From Arthrobacter crusticola (lineage in GTDB: Bacteria > Actinomycetota > Actinomycetes > Actinomycetales > Micrococcaceae), in the NCBI RefSeq assembly GCF_004357995.1, contig NZ_SMTK01000004.1:419555-483554 (forward strand): a DNA stretch of 64,000 nucleotides, written 5' to 3'. The position numbers and the translations under genes were made by a program. This document shows positions 52,557-63,876 of the stretch, one piece after another (position 1 is the stretch's first letter; each line of letters starts with the position of its first letter). The notes beneath the pieces were generated by a model. That model saw only the letters and a list, made by a program, of their open reading frames with translations. It had not been told where the DNA came from and made no database searches.

Positions 52557-53105
52557 ATGCCCAGCCGCAACGGATTCATCGCAGTCGTCCTCAAGACGGC
52601 TTTGCTGCTTGCGGTGATGGGGGCGGTGCACGCCCTGACGAATGTGCCGTGGAGCGCATACCGGATCTGGCCGGCTCTGGTGGTGGTCGGATTTCTTCTG
52701 GCGGTCGACCTGAGCAGATGGCGTTCCGGACGGCGTCTTCGCGGGGCCCAAAGCCAGGTCGAATCACTGCTGCGGGCCCGGAGTGATGCAGTGCCGGGTG
52801 CGCCCCGGGCCTGGAAGCCGGGTCTCGCGACACCAGGGAGGGGCCGGCTTTATTTCCAGCCCCACGGACGGCTAGACGGGAGCGACGACGGCGAACTGAT
52901 GAGTCTCACGGTGCACGCGGTCGGCCCCGAGCGGGACATCACCGTGTCCGAGGGGTTTTTCCGGATGGGCCCGACCTGGCGCGTTGTGGAGCTTTCGATG
53001 CCCGGGGGAGGGGTCGAACTTGCGGGGCCGGCTCACGACCTGCGGAAGGCGCTGGCAGTTCTGCGGCGGTCCGTCGGGGCGGGAGGGGACACCCCGGCCA
53101 CCTGA
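52557..53105 (+). CDS. Hypothetical membrane-anchored protein (182 aa)
   Basis: A 182-residue protein with two N-terminal membrane helices (FIAVVLKTALLLAVMGAVHA; IWPALVVVGFLLAVDLSRW) and a soluble part with beta-strand character: PGRGRLYFQPHGRLDGSDD, SLTVHAVGPERDITVSEGFF, TWRVVELSMPGGGVELAGPA. No family was recognised. TAGGGT ends five bases before the ATG, so it may be leaderless. The gene lies between glgX and a hairpin array, with no obvious link to glucan metabolism. Confidence 0.7.
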   Translation: MPSRNGFIAVVLKTALLLAVMGAVHALTNVPWSAYRIWPALVVVGFLLAVDLSRWRSGRRLRGAQSQVESLLRARSDAVPGAPRAWKPGLATPGRGRLYFQPHGRLDGSDDGELMSLTVHAVGPERDITVSEGFFRMGPTWRVVELSMPGGGVELAGPAHDLRKALAVLRRSVGAGGDTPAT

Positions 53106-53126
53106 ACGAACCCAGGCGGCCACTTC

Positions 53127-53258
53127 TGCCCACTGAACCCGGCCGGCCCGTGGGCATAACAGGATTTGCCCACCGATCAGCCGTGATGGGTGGGCAGGAC
53201 CGTCTCGGGCGGCGCGTGTTCGTGGATCTGCCCGCTGACGGGCGGCGGTGGGTGGGCA
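53127..53258. repeat. Array of three 30-bp hairpins (TGCCCAC / GTGGGCA arms)
   Basis: Three units of exactly 30 bp: 53127-53156 (TGCCCAC-N16-GTGGGCA), 53167-53196 (TGCCCACC-N14-GGTGGGCA) and 53229-53258 (TGCCCGC to GGTGGGCA, one mismatch). The second and third lie in a 62-bp tandem duplication that also repeats TGGGTGGGCAGGAC. The arms recur in the long terminator hairpin that follows. Loops differ, so the arms look selected. They fill most of the 213-bp gap between the 182-residue gene and glgP. Confidence 0.75.
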
Positions 53259-53275
53259 GGACGGTCCCTGGCAAG

Positions 53276-53318
53276 CCTCCGGTGGGCAGCACCGCCAGGC
53301 GGTGCTGCCCACCGGAGG
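53276..53318 (-). terminator. Very long hairpin directly after glgP
   Basis: Two perfect 21-bp arms (53276-53296 and 53298-53318) with one central base, beginning CCTCCGGTGGGCAGC, abut the glgP stop codon. No T-run follows. It probably protects or ends the glgP transcript. Confidence 0.7.
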
Positions 53319-55931
53319 TCAGGCGTTGACGACCAGCCCGAGTTCGGCGCTGGAGGCCAGGGTCGCGTGCCGCGGCAGCACCCGGACCGTGTAGCCGAAC
53401 GACCCCGAGTGTTCGATCCGGGTGTCCCCGGTGAAGAGGTACCGCCCGCTGCCCAGGTTCTCGGCGACCCGCAGTTCGGCCAGGGTCACATCGCTGAGCT
53501 CGTCGTCGCCGGCGGCCCGCCCGTACGCGACCTCCACCGCGACATCGGAGGGGTCGAGGTTGCCGAGGGCGACGTAGGCGTTGACCGTGAGCGCGTCACC
53601 GATCTGCGGATCCTCGCTCACGCCGAGGGAATCGACGTGCTCCACCTGGACGGCGGGCCAGCCGCCCTGGATGCGGGTGCGCCATGCGGCTGTGCGCCGC
53701 GCCAGGGCGTACCGGTCCTCGGTGGCGTCCCGGCCGGCCCGCCAGGCCGGCTGGTACAGGTGGCCGACGTAGTCCTGGAGCATGCGCTCGGCCGAGACGG
53801 CCGGGCCGAGGGTCGCCATGGTGTGCTTGATCATGGCGATCCACTGGTGCGGGATGCCGTCGTGCGAGGGCTCCGACGGGCCGGCCGACCCGGCCGCTGC
53901 GGCGGTCACCGATCCATAGAACCGCGGGGCGACCTGATTTTCGAGGAGGTCATAGAGCGCCGCCGCCTCGATGTCGTCACGCTCGTCGGCGGAGGCTCCG
54001 TTGTTGGCCGTGGGAATCGACCACCCGTTGTCGCCGTCGTACATCTCGTCCCACCAGCCATCGAGCACCGAGAGGTTGAGGCCGCCGTTGATCGCCGCCT
54101 TCATGCCGGAAGTGCCGCAGGCCTCCAGCGGGCGCAGCGGGTTGTTCAGCCAGACATCGCAGCCGGGGAACAGGATGCGCGCCATGGCGATGTCGTAGTT
54201 GGGCAGGAAGACGATGCGGTGGCGGACCTCCGGATCGTCGGTGAATCGCACCATGTCCTGGATCATGCGCTTGCCCTGCTCATCCGCCGGGTGGGACTTG
54301 CCCGCGACCACGAGCTGGATCGGGTGCTCGGGGTGGAGCAGCAGCGCCTTGAGCCGGGCGGGGTCGCGCAGCATGAGGGTGAGGCGCTTGTAGGTGGGGA
54401 CACGGCGGGCGAACCCGATGGTCAGCACATCGGGGTCGAGCACCGTGTCGGTCCATGCCAGTTCGGCGTCGGCGGCCCCGCGCTTCTTCCAGGAGGAGCG
54501 CAGGCGGGCCCGGACGTCGTCGACGAGGTTGGAGCGCATGCTCCGACGCAGCGCCCAGATCTTCTCGTCCGCGACGTCGTACACGCGGGCCCATCGCTGG
54601 TCCAGGACCGATTCGGCCCCGAAGTTCTCGCGGGCGAAGTCGGCGATCAGCGGGTCGACCCAGGAGGGAACGTGCACGCCGTTCGTCACCGAGGTGATGG
54701 GCACCTCGCGGGTGTCGAATCCCGGCCAGAGCCCGGAGAACATGCCGCGGGAGACCTCGCCGTGGAGTTTGGAGACGCCGTTGGCCCGCTGTGCCAGCCG
54801 CAGGCCCATGACGGCCATGTTGAACTTCGCCGGGTCGCCGCCCTCATAGTTCTCGGCGCCCAGGGCCAGCACCTTGTCGGTCGGTACGGACGGCGCCAGC
54901 CCCGCGTTGAAGAAGTGCTCGATCTGTGCGCGCTCGAAGCGGTCGATGCCGGCCGGCACCGGAGTGTGGGTGGTGAACACCGTTGAGGCCCGGCCCGCGG
55001 TGAGGGCCTCCTCCCAGCTCATCGGCGCTTCGCTGGCCGAATCCATCAGTTCGCGGATCCGCTCGATGCCGAGGAAGCCGGCGTGGCCCTCATTGGTGTG
55101 GAACACCTCCGGCGCCGGAGCGCCGGTGAGGCGCTGGAAGATGCGCAGGGCCTTGACTCCGCCCATGCCCAGCAGGAGTTCCTGCTGGAGGCGCTGGTCC
55201 CCGCCGCCGCCGTACAGCCGGTCGGTGACCGTGCGCGCTGCTTCGTCGTTGCCGGGCAGGTTGGAGTCAAGCAGCAGCAGCGGAACGCGGCCGACGTCGG
55301 CGCGCCAGATGTGCGCAATCAGCTGGCGTCCGTTGGGCAGGGGGAGGACCACGCGGGCGGGCGTGCCGTCCTCCTCGCGGAGCAGAGTGAGGGGAAGCCC
55401 GTCCGGATCGAGTACCGGATAGGTCTCCTGCTGCCAGGCGTCGCGGGAGAGCGACTGCATGAAGTAGCCGGCCTGGTAGAGCAGCCCGACGCCGACCAAC
55501 GGCACCCCGAGGTCCGAGGCCGCCTTGAGGTGGTCACCGGCAAGGATCCCGAGGCCGCCGGAGTACTGGGGCAGCACGGCGCTGATGCCGTATTCGGGGG
55601 AGAAGTAGGCGATGGAGCGGGGAGCGTCAGCGCCGAGTGACTGGTACCAGCGCGGCTCGGTCAGGTAGCTGTCCAGGTCGGCGCCCAGCTCCTGGATGCG
55701 GGCGACGAGCTTCTCATTGGCTGCGAGCTGCTGCAGCCTCTCGCGCGTCACCGATCCGAGGAAGGCCACGGGGTCACGGTTGCTCGCTTCCCAGGCCGCA
55801 GGGTCGATGTCCTCGAACAGGCGCGTTGTCGGCAGGTGCCACGACCAGCGCAGGTTGCCCGCCAGCTTGCCCAGAGGGGCAATGCTTTCGGGGAGGACGG
55901 TTCGGACTGTAAATCTACGGATTGCCTTCAC
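53319..55931 (-). CDS. glgP: Alpha-glucan (glycogen/maltodextrin) phosphorylase
   Basis: An 870-residue phosphorylase of the actinobacterial/archaeal type (N-terminal DUF3417-like start RRFTVRTVLPESIAPLGKLA). It cuts alpha-1,4 glucan with phosphate to glucose 1-phosphate. Seen: YFSPEYGISAVLPQYSGGLG, HTNEGHAGFLGIERI, the PLP-site Lys in GTSGMKAAINGGLNLSVLDG near residue 607, and PNYDIAMARILFPGCDVWLN. TAGCGT ends seven bases before the GTG start with no Shine-Dalgarno sequence, so it is probably leaderless. It is divergent from glgE; GGTTACGC/GCGTAACC in the gap may be shared control. Confidence 0.95.
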   Translation of the reverse strand: MKAIRRFTVRTVLPESIAPLGKLAGNLRWSWHLPTTRLFEDIDPAAWEASNRDPVAFLGSVTRERLQQLAANEKLVARIQELGADLDSYLTEPRWYQSLGADAPRSIAYFSPEYGISAVLPQYSGGLGILAGDHLKAASDLGVPLVGVGLLYQAGYFMQSLSRDAWQQETYPVLDPDGLPLTLLREEDGTPARVVLPLPNGRQLIAHIWRADVGRVPLLLLDSNLPGNDEAARTVTDRLYGGGGDQRLQQELLLGMGGVKALRIFQRLTGAPAPEVFHTNEGHAGFLGIERIRELMDSASEAPMSWEEALTAGRASTVFTTHTPVPAGIDRFERAQIEHFFNAGLAPSVPTDKVLALGAENYEGGDPAKFNMAVMGLRLAQRANGVSKLHGEVSRGMFSGLWPGFDTREVPITSVTNGVHVPSWVDPLIADFARENFGAESVLDQRWARVYDVADEKIWALRRSMRSNLVDDVRARLRSSWKKRGAADAELAWTDTVLDPDVLTIGFARRVPTYKRLTLMLRDPARLKALLLHPEHPIQLVVAGKSHPADEQGKRMIQDMVRFTDDPEVRHRIVFLPNYDIAMARILFPGCDVWLNNPLRPLEACGTSGMKAAINGGLNLSVLDGWWDEMYDGDNGWSIPTANNGASADERDDIEAAALYDLLENQVAPRFYGSVTAAAAGSAGPSEPSHDGIPHQWIAMIKHTMATLGPAVSAERMLQDYVGHLYQPAWRAGRDATEDRYALARRTAAWRTRIQGGWPAVQVEHVDSLGVSEDPQIGDALTVNAYVALGNLDPSDVAVEVAYGRAAGDDELSDVTLAELRVAENLGSGRYLFTGDTRIEHSGSFGYTVRVLPRHATLASSAELGLVVNA

Positions 55932-56055
55932 TTTGGTTACGCTAGCGCACTTGCGTTCCGCTGGGGAGCACCGGGCGTAACCGCTTACGTAATCGCCGAA
56001 GATATCGTTCTATTACGCGAAGCCCCCTTAGCATTTCGCTCCAATACTCGCTAAC

Positions 56056-58104
56056 GTGCTGTGGGTGACCCTATCTAGCGAACTACCACGTCAAGGCACC
56101 TATGCGGAAGGGCTGCGGTTCGGCCGCATCCCCATCACGGGCGTCAGTCCGGTCGTCGAGGGAGGCCAATTCCCCGCCAAGGCTGTGCCCGGGGCGGACG
56201 TCGTCGTCGGTGCGACCGTGTTCCGGGAAGGCCACGACCAACTGGGCGTCTCGGCGGTGCTGTACGACCCGGAGGGCAAGGAAGAGCAGCGGATCCGCCT
56301 GCACCCGGTGGGCGCTGGCCTGGACCGGTGGCAGGGCCTGCTCCGTCCCACCGCCGCCGGCCTCAACACCTTCACCATTGAAGGCTGGTCCGATCTCTAC
56401 GGGACCTGGGTCCACGATGCGACGGTGAAGATCGCCGCGAACGTCGACGTGGAACTGATGCTCGCCGAAGGGGCCGCCCTGTTCACCCGGGCCGCCGCCG
56501 ACCGGTCGCCCCGCGACGCCGAACTGTTCCGCCGCACCGCCGCAACCCTCGCGGACACTGCCTTCAGTGTCGAGGAACGCCTCTCGGCCGGCAGCACGCC
56601 CGAAATCCTCGACGCGATCGAGCGTGAGCCGATCCGCTCCTTGGTGACCCCGTCGGAGGCCTACCCCATCCTGGTTGAGCGCGACCGGGCCGGGCGCGGT
56701 GCCTGGTACGAATTCTTCCCGCGCTCCGAGGGAGCCGTGTACGACGCCGCCGCCGCCCGCTGGATCTCCGGCAACTTCCGTACGGCCGCCAAACGCCTCG
56801 ACGCGGTCGCGGACATGGGCTTCGACGTCGTCTACCTGCCCCCGATCCACCCCATCGGCGAAACGCACCGCAAGGGCCCGAACAACACGCTCACCGCGGC
56901 CCCGGGTGATCCCGGCTCGCCGTGGGCCATTGGCTCGGTCGACGGCGGCCATGACGCCATCCACCCGGACCTTGGCACCTTCGAGGACTTCGACGCGTTC
57001 GTGGCCCGGGCCGCGGAGCTGAACCTTGAGGTCGCCCTCGACTTCGCGCTCCAGGCCTCCCCGGACCACCCCTGGGTCACCGAGCACCCAGAGTGGTTCA
57101 CGACGCGCGTGGACGGCTCGATCGCCTATGCCGAGAACCCGCCCAAGAAGTACCAGGACATCTACCCCATCAATTTCGACAACGATCCGGTCGGGCTGCC
57201 GCAGGAGATCCTGCGGATCGTGCTGCTGTGGGTGGACCACGGCGTGAAGATCTTCCGCGTCGACAATCCGCACACCAAGCCGGTCCAGTTCTGGGAGTGG
57301 CTCATTGCGCAGGTCAACGCCAAGCACCCCGACGTCGTCTTCCTCGCCGAGGCCTTCACCCGGCCCGCGATGATGCACGCCCTGGGCCGCGCCGGCTTCC
57401 AGCAGTCGTACACCTACTTCACCTGGCGGAACACCAAGACGGAGATCGAGGAGTACTTCACCGAGGTCAGTAAGGTCTCGGCGCCCTACTTCCGGCCGAA
57501 CTTCTTCGTGAACACCCCGGACATCCTCACGGCGTTCCTGCAGTTCGGCGGCCCGGCGGCGTTCAAGATCCGCGCGGTGCTCGCCTCGATGGCGAGCCCG
57601 CTGTGGGGCGTGTACTCCGGCTACGAGCTGTTCGAGCATGTTGCCCGTCCGGGCGCCGAGGAGTACATCGACAATGAGAAGTTCGAATACCGCCCGCGCG
57701 ACTACGCCGCAGCCGAGGCGGAGGGGCGTTCGCTGGCCCCGTACCTGACCCGGCTCAACGCGATCCGGCGGGCGCACCCCGCCCTGGGGGACCTCGAGAA
57801 CCTGACCGTCCACTCGAGCACCGACTCGGCAACGGTCGTGTTCTCCAAGCACAAGGAGACCGAGAACGGGAAGGACACGCTCATCATCGTGGTGAATGTC
57901 GACCCGCACAGCGCCCGCGAGAGCACGGTATCCCTCAATCTCGACGCCCTCGCGATCGATCCGGAGGACCGCAACGAGGACGGCACGTTCCGCGTCGACG
58001 ACCTCCTCACCGGTTCAAGCTGGAACTGGGGCGAACATAATTACGTCAGGCTGGACGCCCACGTGGAACCGGCACACATTCTCTATGTCAGGAGGAAGCA
58101 CTAG
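56056..58104 (+). CDS. glgE: Alpha-1,4-glucan:maltose-1-phosphate maltosyltransferase
   Basis: A 682-residue GH13_3 enzyme that adds maltosyl units from alpha-maltose 1-phosphate to growing alpha-1,4-glucan. Seen: N-terminal all-beta domain with [17 protein letters not shown], the barrel with [19 protein letters not shown], nucleophile Asp in [14 protein letters not shown] near 401, acid Glu in [12 protein letters not shown] near 430 and the later [12 protein letters not shown]. The start is GTG; a second GTG three codons on is possible. Its stop shares one base with the treS start. First gene of the glgE-treS-mak/glgB operon; divergent from glgP. Confidence 0.97.
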   Translation: MLWVTLSSELPRQGTYAEGLRFGRIPITGVSPVVEGGQFPAKAVPGADVVVGATVFREGHDQLGVSAVLYDPEGKEEQRIRLHPVGAGLDRWQGLLRPTAAGLNTFTIEGWSDLYGTWVHDATVKIAANVDVELMLAEGAALFTRAAADRSPRDAELFRRTAATLADTAFSVEERLSAGSTPEILDAIEREPIRSLVTPSEAYPILVERDRAGRGAWYEFFPRSEGAVYDAAAARWISGNFRTAAKRLDAVADMGFDVVYLPPIHPIGETHRKGPNNTLTAAPGDPGSPWAIGSVDGGHDAIHPDLGTFEDFDAFVARAAELNLEVALDFALQASPDHPWVTEHPEWFTTRVDGSIAYAENPPKKYQDIYPINFDNDPVGLPQEILRIVLLWVDHGVKIFRVDNPHTKPVQFWEWLIAQVNAKHPDVVFLAEAFTRPAMMHALGRAGFQQSYTYFTWRNTKTEIEEYFTEVSKVSAPYFRPNFFVNTPDILTAFLQFGGPAAFKIRAVLASMASPLWGVYSGYELFEHVARPGAEEYIDNEKFEYRPRDYAAAEAEGRSLAPYLTRLNAIRRAHPALGDLENLTVHSSTDSATVVFSKHKETENGKDTLIIVVNVDPHSARESTVSLNLDALAIDPEDRNEDGTFRVDDLLTGSSWNWGEHNYVRLDAHVEPAHILYVRRKH

Positions 58105-59870
58105 TGCCCAACCCCTTCCAACTCAATGCACCCGGACTTGCGCACGACCCCCACTGGTACCGCAAGGCCGTCTTCTACGAAGTACTGGTGCGGGGATTCG
58201 CGGACGCCAACGGCGACGGGTCGGGTGACTTCTCCGGGTTGATCGACAAGCTCGACTACCTGCAGTGGCTCGGTGTGGACTGCCTGTGGCTGCCCCCGTT
58301 CTTCAAATCGCCGCTGCGCGACGGCGGTTACGACATCGCCGACTACTACGACGTGCTCGATGAATTCGGCACCATCAGCGACTTCAAGCGGCTGGTGGCC
58401 GAGGCGCATGCCCGTGGCGTGCGCGTCATCATCGACCTGCCCCTGAACCACACGTCGGACCAGCACCACTGGTTCCAGGAGTCGCGCCGCGACCCCGAGG
58501 GCCCCTACGGCGACTTCTACGTCTGGAGCGACACCGACGAGAAGTACCAGGACGCGCGCATCATCTTCGTCGACACCGAGGAGTCCAACTGGACCTTCGA
58601 CCCGGTCCGCCGACAGTTCTTCTGGCACCGGTTCTTCAGCCACCAGCCGGACCTCAACTTCGAAAACCCGAAGGTCATCGAGGCGATCTTCAATGTGGTG
58701 CGGTTCTGGCTCGACCAGGGGATCGACGGGTTCCGCGCCGACGCCATCCCCTACCTCTTCGAAGAGGAGGGCACCAACTGCGAGAACCTGCCCAAGACGC
58801 ACGAGTTCCTTAAGGACCTGCGCGCCATGGTCGACGAGAACTACCCCGGACGCGTGATCATCGCCGAGGCAAACCAGATGCCGGAGGAGGTCGTCGAATA
58901 CTTCGGCGACGAGACCGGTCCGGAGTGCCACATGGCGTTCCACTTCCCGATCATGCCCCGGCTCTTCTACGCCCTGCGGGACCAGAAAGCCGCCCCCATC
59001 ATCGAGACGATGAAAGAGACGCCGTCGATCCCCGGCGGAGCCCAGTGGGGGACCTTCCTGCGGAACCATGACGAGCTCACCCTCGAGATGGTCACCAACG
59101 AAGAGCGTGAGGCGATGCTCGGCTGGTACGCGCCGGATTCCCGGATGCGCGCCAACGTCGGCATCCGGCGCCGCCTGTCGCCGCTGCTCGACAACTCCCG
59201 GGCCGAGGTGGAACTGATCCACGCCCTGCTGCTGTCCCTGCCGGGCAGCCCGTTCCTCTACTACGGGGACGAGATCGGCATGGGGGACAACATCTGGCTC
59301 GAGGACCGGGATGCCTCCCGCACCCCGATGCAGTGGAACCCAGACCGCAATGCCGGGTTCTCCACCGCCGACCCGGGCAAGCTGTACCTGCCCGTGGTGC
59401 AGTCGCTGGTGTACCACTACAACCACGTCAACGTTGAGGCGCAGCTTGCCACCTCCAGCTCCCTGCTTCACTGGATGCGCCAGATGCTCGCCGTCCGCCG
59501 CGCCAACCCGGCCTTCGGGCTCGGGGACTACCGCAACGTGCCCACCGAGTCCGAGTCCGTCCTCGCGTTCGTCCGCGAGGTCCACGAGGGCAACTCCGAG
59601 GGCGAGCGTCCGGAAGTGGTGCTCTGCATCTTCAACCTCTCCCAGCACCCCGTCGCAGCCAACCTGCACCTCCCCGAATTCGCCGGCAGGGGCCTGCGGG
59701 ACCTGTTCGGCGGAATGCCCTTCCCGGCCTTCGCCGAGGACGGCAACATCACCCTGACCCTTGGAAGCCATGCCTTCTACTGGCTCCGGCTGCGATCGGC
59801 AAGCTCGAACAGCGCATCGCCCCACACCGCGGCGCTGCCCGTCATACCTATCCCGGAGGCTATTAAGTAA
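58104..59870 (+). CDS. treS: Trehalose synthase
   Basis: A 588-residue GH13_16 enzyme interconverting maltose and trehalose. Seen: [40 protein letters not shown], Asp in [13 protein letters not shown] near 210, Glu in [12 protein letters not shown] near 252 and Asp in [12 protein letters not shown] near 322. Maltokinase is not fused here at its C-terminus but to the next gene. AGGAGGAAG lies before the GTG, which overlaps the glgE stop (TAGTG). The next gene's ATG overlaps this stop, so all three are coupled. Confidence 0.97.
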   Translation: MPNPFQLNAPGLAHDPHWYRKAVFYEVLVRGFADANGDGSGDFSGLIDKLDYLQWLGVDCLWLPPFFKSPLRDGGYDIADYYDVLDEFGTISDFKRLVAEAHARGVRVIIDLPLNHTSDQHHWFQESRRDPEGPYGDFYVWSDTDEKYQDARIIFVDTEESNWTFDPVRRQFFWHRFFSHQPDLNFENPKVIEAIFNVVRFWLDQGIDGFRADAIPYLFEEEGTNCENLPKTHEFLKDLRAMVDENYPGRVIIAEANQMPEEVVEYFGDETGPECHMAFHFPIMPRLFYALRDQKAAPIIETMKETPSIPGGAQWGTFLRNHDELTLEMVTNEEREAMLGWYAPDSRMRANVGIRRRLSPLLDNSRAEVELIHALLLSLPGSPFLYYGDEIGMGDNIWLEDRDASRTPMQWNPDRNAGFSTADPGKLYLPVVQSLVYHYNHVNVEAQLATSSSLLHWMRQMLAVRRANPAFGLGDYRNVPTESESVLAFVREVHEGNSEGERPEVVLCIFNLSQHPVAANLHLPEFAGRGLRDLFGGMPFPAFAEDGNITLTLGSHAFYWLRLRSASSNSASPHTAALPVIPIPEAIK

Positions 59871-62800
59871 TGGGACCCCACACGCCTTTCCTTCCAGAAA
59901 TCCTTACCGAGTGGCTTCCGGCACAGCGCTGGTTCCCCGCCCGCGGCAAGGACATTTCACTCACCGTTGTCGGTGGGACGGTCCTGGACGACCCGACCGG
60001 CCAGGCCGCCCTCGAGGTGAACTTCCTCGCCGTCGGCTCCGGCCGGCGCACCGACGTCGTTCATGTCCCGCTCAGCTACCGGGCGGAGCCCCTCCCCGAG
60101 GCGGCCTCCGGGCTCCTCGGACAGATTGAGCATCCGGACCTCGGCAAGCGCTGGGTCTACGACGCCACCCACGACCCGGCGTTCGTCAACGCCTGGGTTG
60201 AACTGATCCGCGCTTCCGGCGCCAGCGGCGACGGACGCGTGAAGGGACTGGCCCTCGAGAACCTGCCGGCGCCCACTCCGAAGCAGCCCATCAAGGTGCT
60301 GAAGGGTGAGCAGTCAAACACGTCGGTCGTCGTCGGATCCGGTCCGTCCTCGATGATCGTGAAGTTCTTCCGTGTGCTCGCCGCGGGCAAAAGCCCCGAC
60401 GTCGACGTTTGCGCGGGGCTGACGGCCGTAGGTTCAACCGACGTTCCCGACACCTTCGGCTGGGTCACCGGTGAATGGCAGCTGCCGAACACTGAGCCCG
60501 GAAATCACGTCACCGGCCACGTGAGCGTGCTGCGCGACTTCATCGAGGGCAGCACCGATGCTTGGCGCGTCGCCTCCCTGGCCGCCTCGGCGGGAACCGA
60601 CTTCAGCGCGGAGGCCCACGAACTAGGTGCCCTCGTGGCCCGGATTCACGGGCAGCTCGAGGAAGCCTTCGGCAGCAGCCAGGCCACCGCCGCCGAGCAG
60701 GAGGCCTTCAAGGACGCACTCACCCGGCGCATCGAGTGGGCCTGGGCCGAGGCAGGCACGGCCGTCGGGCCGCTTGAAGATGACATCGAGGCCGTCCTCT
60801 CCCAGGTGCGCGGACTTGAGGCGCTGCCCGCCCTGCAGCGGATCCACGCAGACCTCCACCTCGGGCAGATCCTGCGGGCCCCGGACGGTTCCTGGCTCAT
60901 GCTCGACTTCGAAGGCGAACCGCTGCGCCCAACCGCTGAGCGGAGCGTCCCGGACGTTCCGCTGCGTGACGTCGTGGGCATGGTTCGTTCCCTCGAGTAC
61001 GCCGCCGCGTCCCGCGGCGCGTCGCCCGAAGGCTCTCCGGAGGCACTCGCCGGTGAGCAGTGGGCCGCCGCGGCGACCTCGGCGTTCCTTGCCGGATATG
61101 CCTCCGAGAGGGGCCGCGAGGTGGACCCCGCTTCGCCCCTGTTCCGGGCACTTTGGCTCGACAAGGCCCTCTACGAGGTGGTCTACGAGCTGCGGAACCG
61201 GCCCGAGTGGGTCGAGATGCCGGCGCGTGATGTCCGCCACGCTCTGACCGGCCAACCCCTGGCCGCCCCCGTGGGCGCCATGGCAGCCGCAGCGTCCGGC
61301 GGCACTCCCGCTTCCGCAGGGGCCGCGGCCGAGCCCCCTGCCGCACCGCTCGCTCCCACCGGAGCCGGACCCCGGGCCGGCTCCACCACCGGGCAGGGTT
61401 CCGCTGATGCGGCGGTTTCCGGTGGTGCCGCATCCGGTGCGCGGAAGGGTGCCGCGGCGCCCTCGGGTCCGCCGTCGGACCCCACGCCCATCGCGGTACC
61501 GCGGGATGTCCTGCAGCAGGTCTCGGACGGCATGCACCACCAGCCGCACGCGGTGCTCGGCGCGCACCTCGACGATTCCGGGACCGTCACCATCCGCACC
61601 CTGCGCCGGCTGGCGCGTTCCGTCGTCGTCGTGACCGGCAGCGGGCGGACGGAACTCACGCACGAGCACAACGGAATCTGGGTCGGGACCGTCGCCGCGG
61701 AAACCCCGGGCCACGTTCCGGATTACCGGCTGGAGGTCGCCTACGAGGGCGAGCCTCAGCTGATGGATGATCCCTACCGGTTCCTGCCAACTCTCGGCGA
61801 GATCGATATGCACCTCATTGCCGAGGGCCGGCACGAGACCCTGTGGACAGCCCTGGGGGCCCACGTCCGGCACTACTCCTCGGTGCTAGGGGCGATCGAC
61901 GGCGTCTCCTTCGCCGTCTGGGCGCCCAGCGCTCGAGCCGTGCGGGTCAAGGCCGACTTCAACGGCTGGGACGGCAGCATCAACGCCATGCGCGCGCTCG
62001 GCAGCTCGGGGGTGTGGGAAATCTTCATCCCCGGCGCCCAGGCCGGTGCCGTCTACAAGTACGAGATCCTTGGCAGCGACGGGCACTGGCGCGAAAAGGC
62101 CGACCCGATGGCCCGCGGCACCGAGGTGCCTCCGTTGACCGGTTCACGCGTCGTCGAGTCACGCTACGCCTTCGAAGACGACGCCTGGATGACTGAACGC
62201 GCCTCAAAGGACCCGCACAACGGACCGATGAGTGTCTATGAGGTGCACCTCGCGTCCTGGCGTGTCGGCCTGAGCTACCGCGACCTCGCGGAGCAGCTCG
62301 TCGAGTACGTCACCTGGCAGGGATTCACGCACGTCGAGTTGATGCCCGTCGCGGAGCACCCGTTCGGCGGTTCCTGGGGCTACCAGGTCACTTCGTACTT
62401 CGCGCCGACGTCCCGGTTCGGTCACCCCGACGATTTCAAGTACCTCGTCGACAAGCTCCACCAGGCCGGCATCGGCGTCATCATGGACTGGGTTCCGGCA
62501 CACTTCCCGAAGGACGAGTGGGCGCTGGCCAAGTTCGACGGCGGAACGCTCTACGAACACGGTGATCCCCTGCTGGGTGAGCACATGGACTGGGGAACGC
62601 TGATTTTCGACTTCGGACGCCGGGAGGTGCGCAACTTCCTCGTCGCCAATGCGCTGTACTGGCTCGAGGAGTTCCACATCGACGGGCTGCGGGTCGACGC
62701 CGTGGCATCGATGCTCTACCTCGACTACTCGCGGGAGGAAGGCCAGTGGCGGCCGAACCGCCTCGGCGGACGGGAAAACCTCGAGGCCATCTCCTTCCTC

Positions 62801-63667
62801 CAGGAAGTGACCGCCACCGCGTACAAGCGGGCACCGGGGATCGTCATGATCGCCGAGGAATCCACGGCATTCCCGGGCGTTACCCGGCCGACGAGTGCCG
62901 GCGGCCTGGGCTTCGGGTTGAAGTGGAACATGGGCTGGATGCACGACACCCTCCAGTACATGGCCGAGGATCCGATCAACCGGTCCTACCACCATGGCAA
63001 GGCCACGTTCTCGATGGTGTACGCGTACACCGAGAACTTCCTCCTCCCCATCAGCCATGACGAGGTGGTGCACGGCAAGGGCTCGCTCCTCCGGAAGATG
63101 CCGGGGGACCGCTGGCAGCAGCTGGCCAATGTGCGCGCCTACCTTGCCTTCCAGTGGGCCCACCCGGGCAAGCAGCTGATTTTCATGGGCTCGGAGTTCG
63201 CCCAGGAATCCGAATGGGCGGAACAGCACGGCCTCGACTGGTGGCTGTGCGACACCCCGCCGCACCGCGGTGTGCAGGAACTCGTGCGCTCGCTCAACAC
63301 TGTGTACCGGGAGACCCCGGCGCTGTACGCGCGGGACAACGAGCCGGCCGGCTTCCAGTGGATCGATGAGAACGACGGCGGACGCAACACGCTGTCGTTC
63401 ATCCGGTGGGACCACCAGGGCAACCCACTCGTCTGCATCGCCAACTTCGCCGGCGGCCCGCACGAGGGATTCCGCGTCGGCCTGCCCTGGGCGGGGGAGT
63501 GGGCCGAGGTCCTCAACACCGACGCAGAGCAGTTCGGCGGATCCGGCGTCGGGAACGGTGCCATCACCGCCATCGAGGGCGGGCACAACGGCCAGCCCGC
63601 GCACGCGGATCTGCGCGTTCCCCCCTTGGGCGTCCTGTACCTGGCGCCCAAGACTGCCAGGGCGTAA
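59870..63667 (+). CDS. glgB: Maltokinase-glycogen branching enzyme fusion
   Basis: 1265 residues. About 1-460 are maltokinase (Pep2/Mak), which makes maltose 1-phosphate: [17 protein letters not shown], the kinase-like loop [13 protein letters not shown] near 326 and [12 protein letters not shown]. About 460-542 are an Ala/Pro/Gly-rich linker. The rest is Glg[16 protein letters not shown], a CBM48-type domain, [20 protein letters not shown], Asp in [15 protein letters not shown] near 940, Glu in MIAEESTAF near 996 and Asp in [14 protein letters not shown] near 1062. One chain thus makes the GlgE donor and branches its product. Starts overlap treS (TAATG). Confidence 0.96.
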   Translation: MGPHTPFLPEILTEWLPAQRWFPARGKDISLTVVGGTVLDDPTGQAALEVNFLAVGSGRRTDVVHVPLSYRAEPLPEAASGLLGQIEHPDLGKRWVYDATHDPAFVNAWVELIRASGASGDGRVKGLALENLPAPTPKQPIKVLKGEQSNTSVVVGSGPSSMIVKFFRVLAAGKSPDVDVCAGLTAVGSTDVPDTFGWVTGEWQLPNTEPGNHVTGHVSVLRDFIEGSTDAWRVASLAASAGTDFSAEAHELGALVARIHGQLEEAFGSSQATAAEQEAFKDALTRRIEWAWAEAGTAVGPLEDDIEAVLSQVRGLEALPALQRIHADLHLGQILRAPDGSWLMLDFEGEPLRPTAERSVPDVPLRDVVGMVRSLEYAAASRGASPEGSPEALAGEQWAAAATSAFLAGYASERGREVDPASPLFRALWLDKALYEVVYELRNRPEWVEMPARDVRHALTGQPLAAPVGAMAAAASGGTPASAGAAAEPPAAPLAPTGAGPRAGSTTGQGSADAAVSGGAASGARKGAAAPSGPPSDPTPIAVPRDVLQQVSDGMHHQPHAVLGAHLDDSGTVTIRTLRRLARSVVVVTGSGRTELTHEHNGIWVGTVAAETPGHVPDYRLEVAYEGEPQLMDDPYRFLPTLGEIDMHLIAEGRHETLWTALGAHVRHYSSVLGAIDGVSFAVWAPSARAVRVKADFNGWDGSINAMRALGSSGVWEIFIPGAQAGAVYKYEILGSDGHWREKADPMARGTEVPPLTGSRVVESRYAFEDDAWMTERASKDPHNGPMSVYEVHLASWRVGLSYRDLAEQLVEYVTWQGFTHVELMPVAEHPFGGSWGYQVTSYFAPTSRFGHPDDFKYLVDKLHQAGIGVIMDWVPAHFPKDEWALAKFDGGTLYEHGDPLLGEHMDWGTLIFDFGRREVRNFLVANALYWLEEFHIDGLRVDAVASMLYLDYSREEGQWRPNRLGGRENLEAISFLQEVTATAYKRAPGIVMIAEESTAFPGVTRPTSAGGLGFGLKWNMGWMHDTLQYMAEDPINRSYHHGKATFSMVYAYTENFLLPISHDEVVHGKGSLLRKMPGDRWQQLANVRAYLAFQWAHPGKQLIFMGSEFAQESEWAEQHGLDWWLCDTPPHRGVQELVRSLNTVYRETPALYARDNEPAGFQWIDENDGGRNTLSFIRWDHQGNPLVCIANFAGGPHEGFRVGLPWAGEWAEVLNTDAEQFGGSGVGNGAITAIEGGHNGQPAHADLRVPPLGVLYLAPKTARA

Positions 63668-63679
63668 CCGCTCATCCGG

Positions 63680-63715
63680 CCTCCGCCGGACCTCGACGAG
63701 GTCCGGCGGAGGTTT
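63680..63715 (+). terminator. Terminator of the glgE-treS-mak/glgB operon
   Basis: CCTCCGCCGGACCT-CGACG-AGGTCCGGCGGAGG is a perfect 14-bp stem followed by TTT, 12 bases past the stop. Confidence 0.88.
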
Positions 63716-63742
63716 ACATTCAGCCCTCAAGGGTGCTAGTGT
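63713..63742 (+). promoter_or_regulatory. Upstream promoter of the rRNA operon (P1 candidate)
   Basis: TTTACA and TAGTGT, with 18 bases between, match -35 and -10 boxes just after the glgB terminator. Pointing toward the rRNA leader at the window end, it is likely one of the tandem rrn promoters. Confidence 0.55.
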
Positions 63743-63876
63743 TTATATCCGCGCTGATCGAAGTTCTCGGTCGGATGGCGACCACAAGAACGGTTGGGAG
63801 CGGGATCTGTTGATCCCAAAATCCAGCCGGTTGGGGGTCCAGCTGGAAACAGCCGGAACGGTGGAAACCAGCCGAT

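Noticed and set aside
53127..53318. Possible CRISPR or replication origin at the hairpin array
   Set aside because: Only three to four units, no regular unique spacers, no DnaA boxes, and no dnaA/dnaN nearby.
62204..63730. Long open frame antisense to the branching enzyme part
   Set aside because: It mirrors the high GC third position of the real gene, has no recognisable domain and no ribosome site. Similar antisense frames occur opposite glgE, treS, cstA and ispDF.
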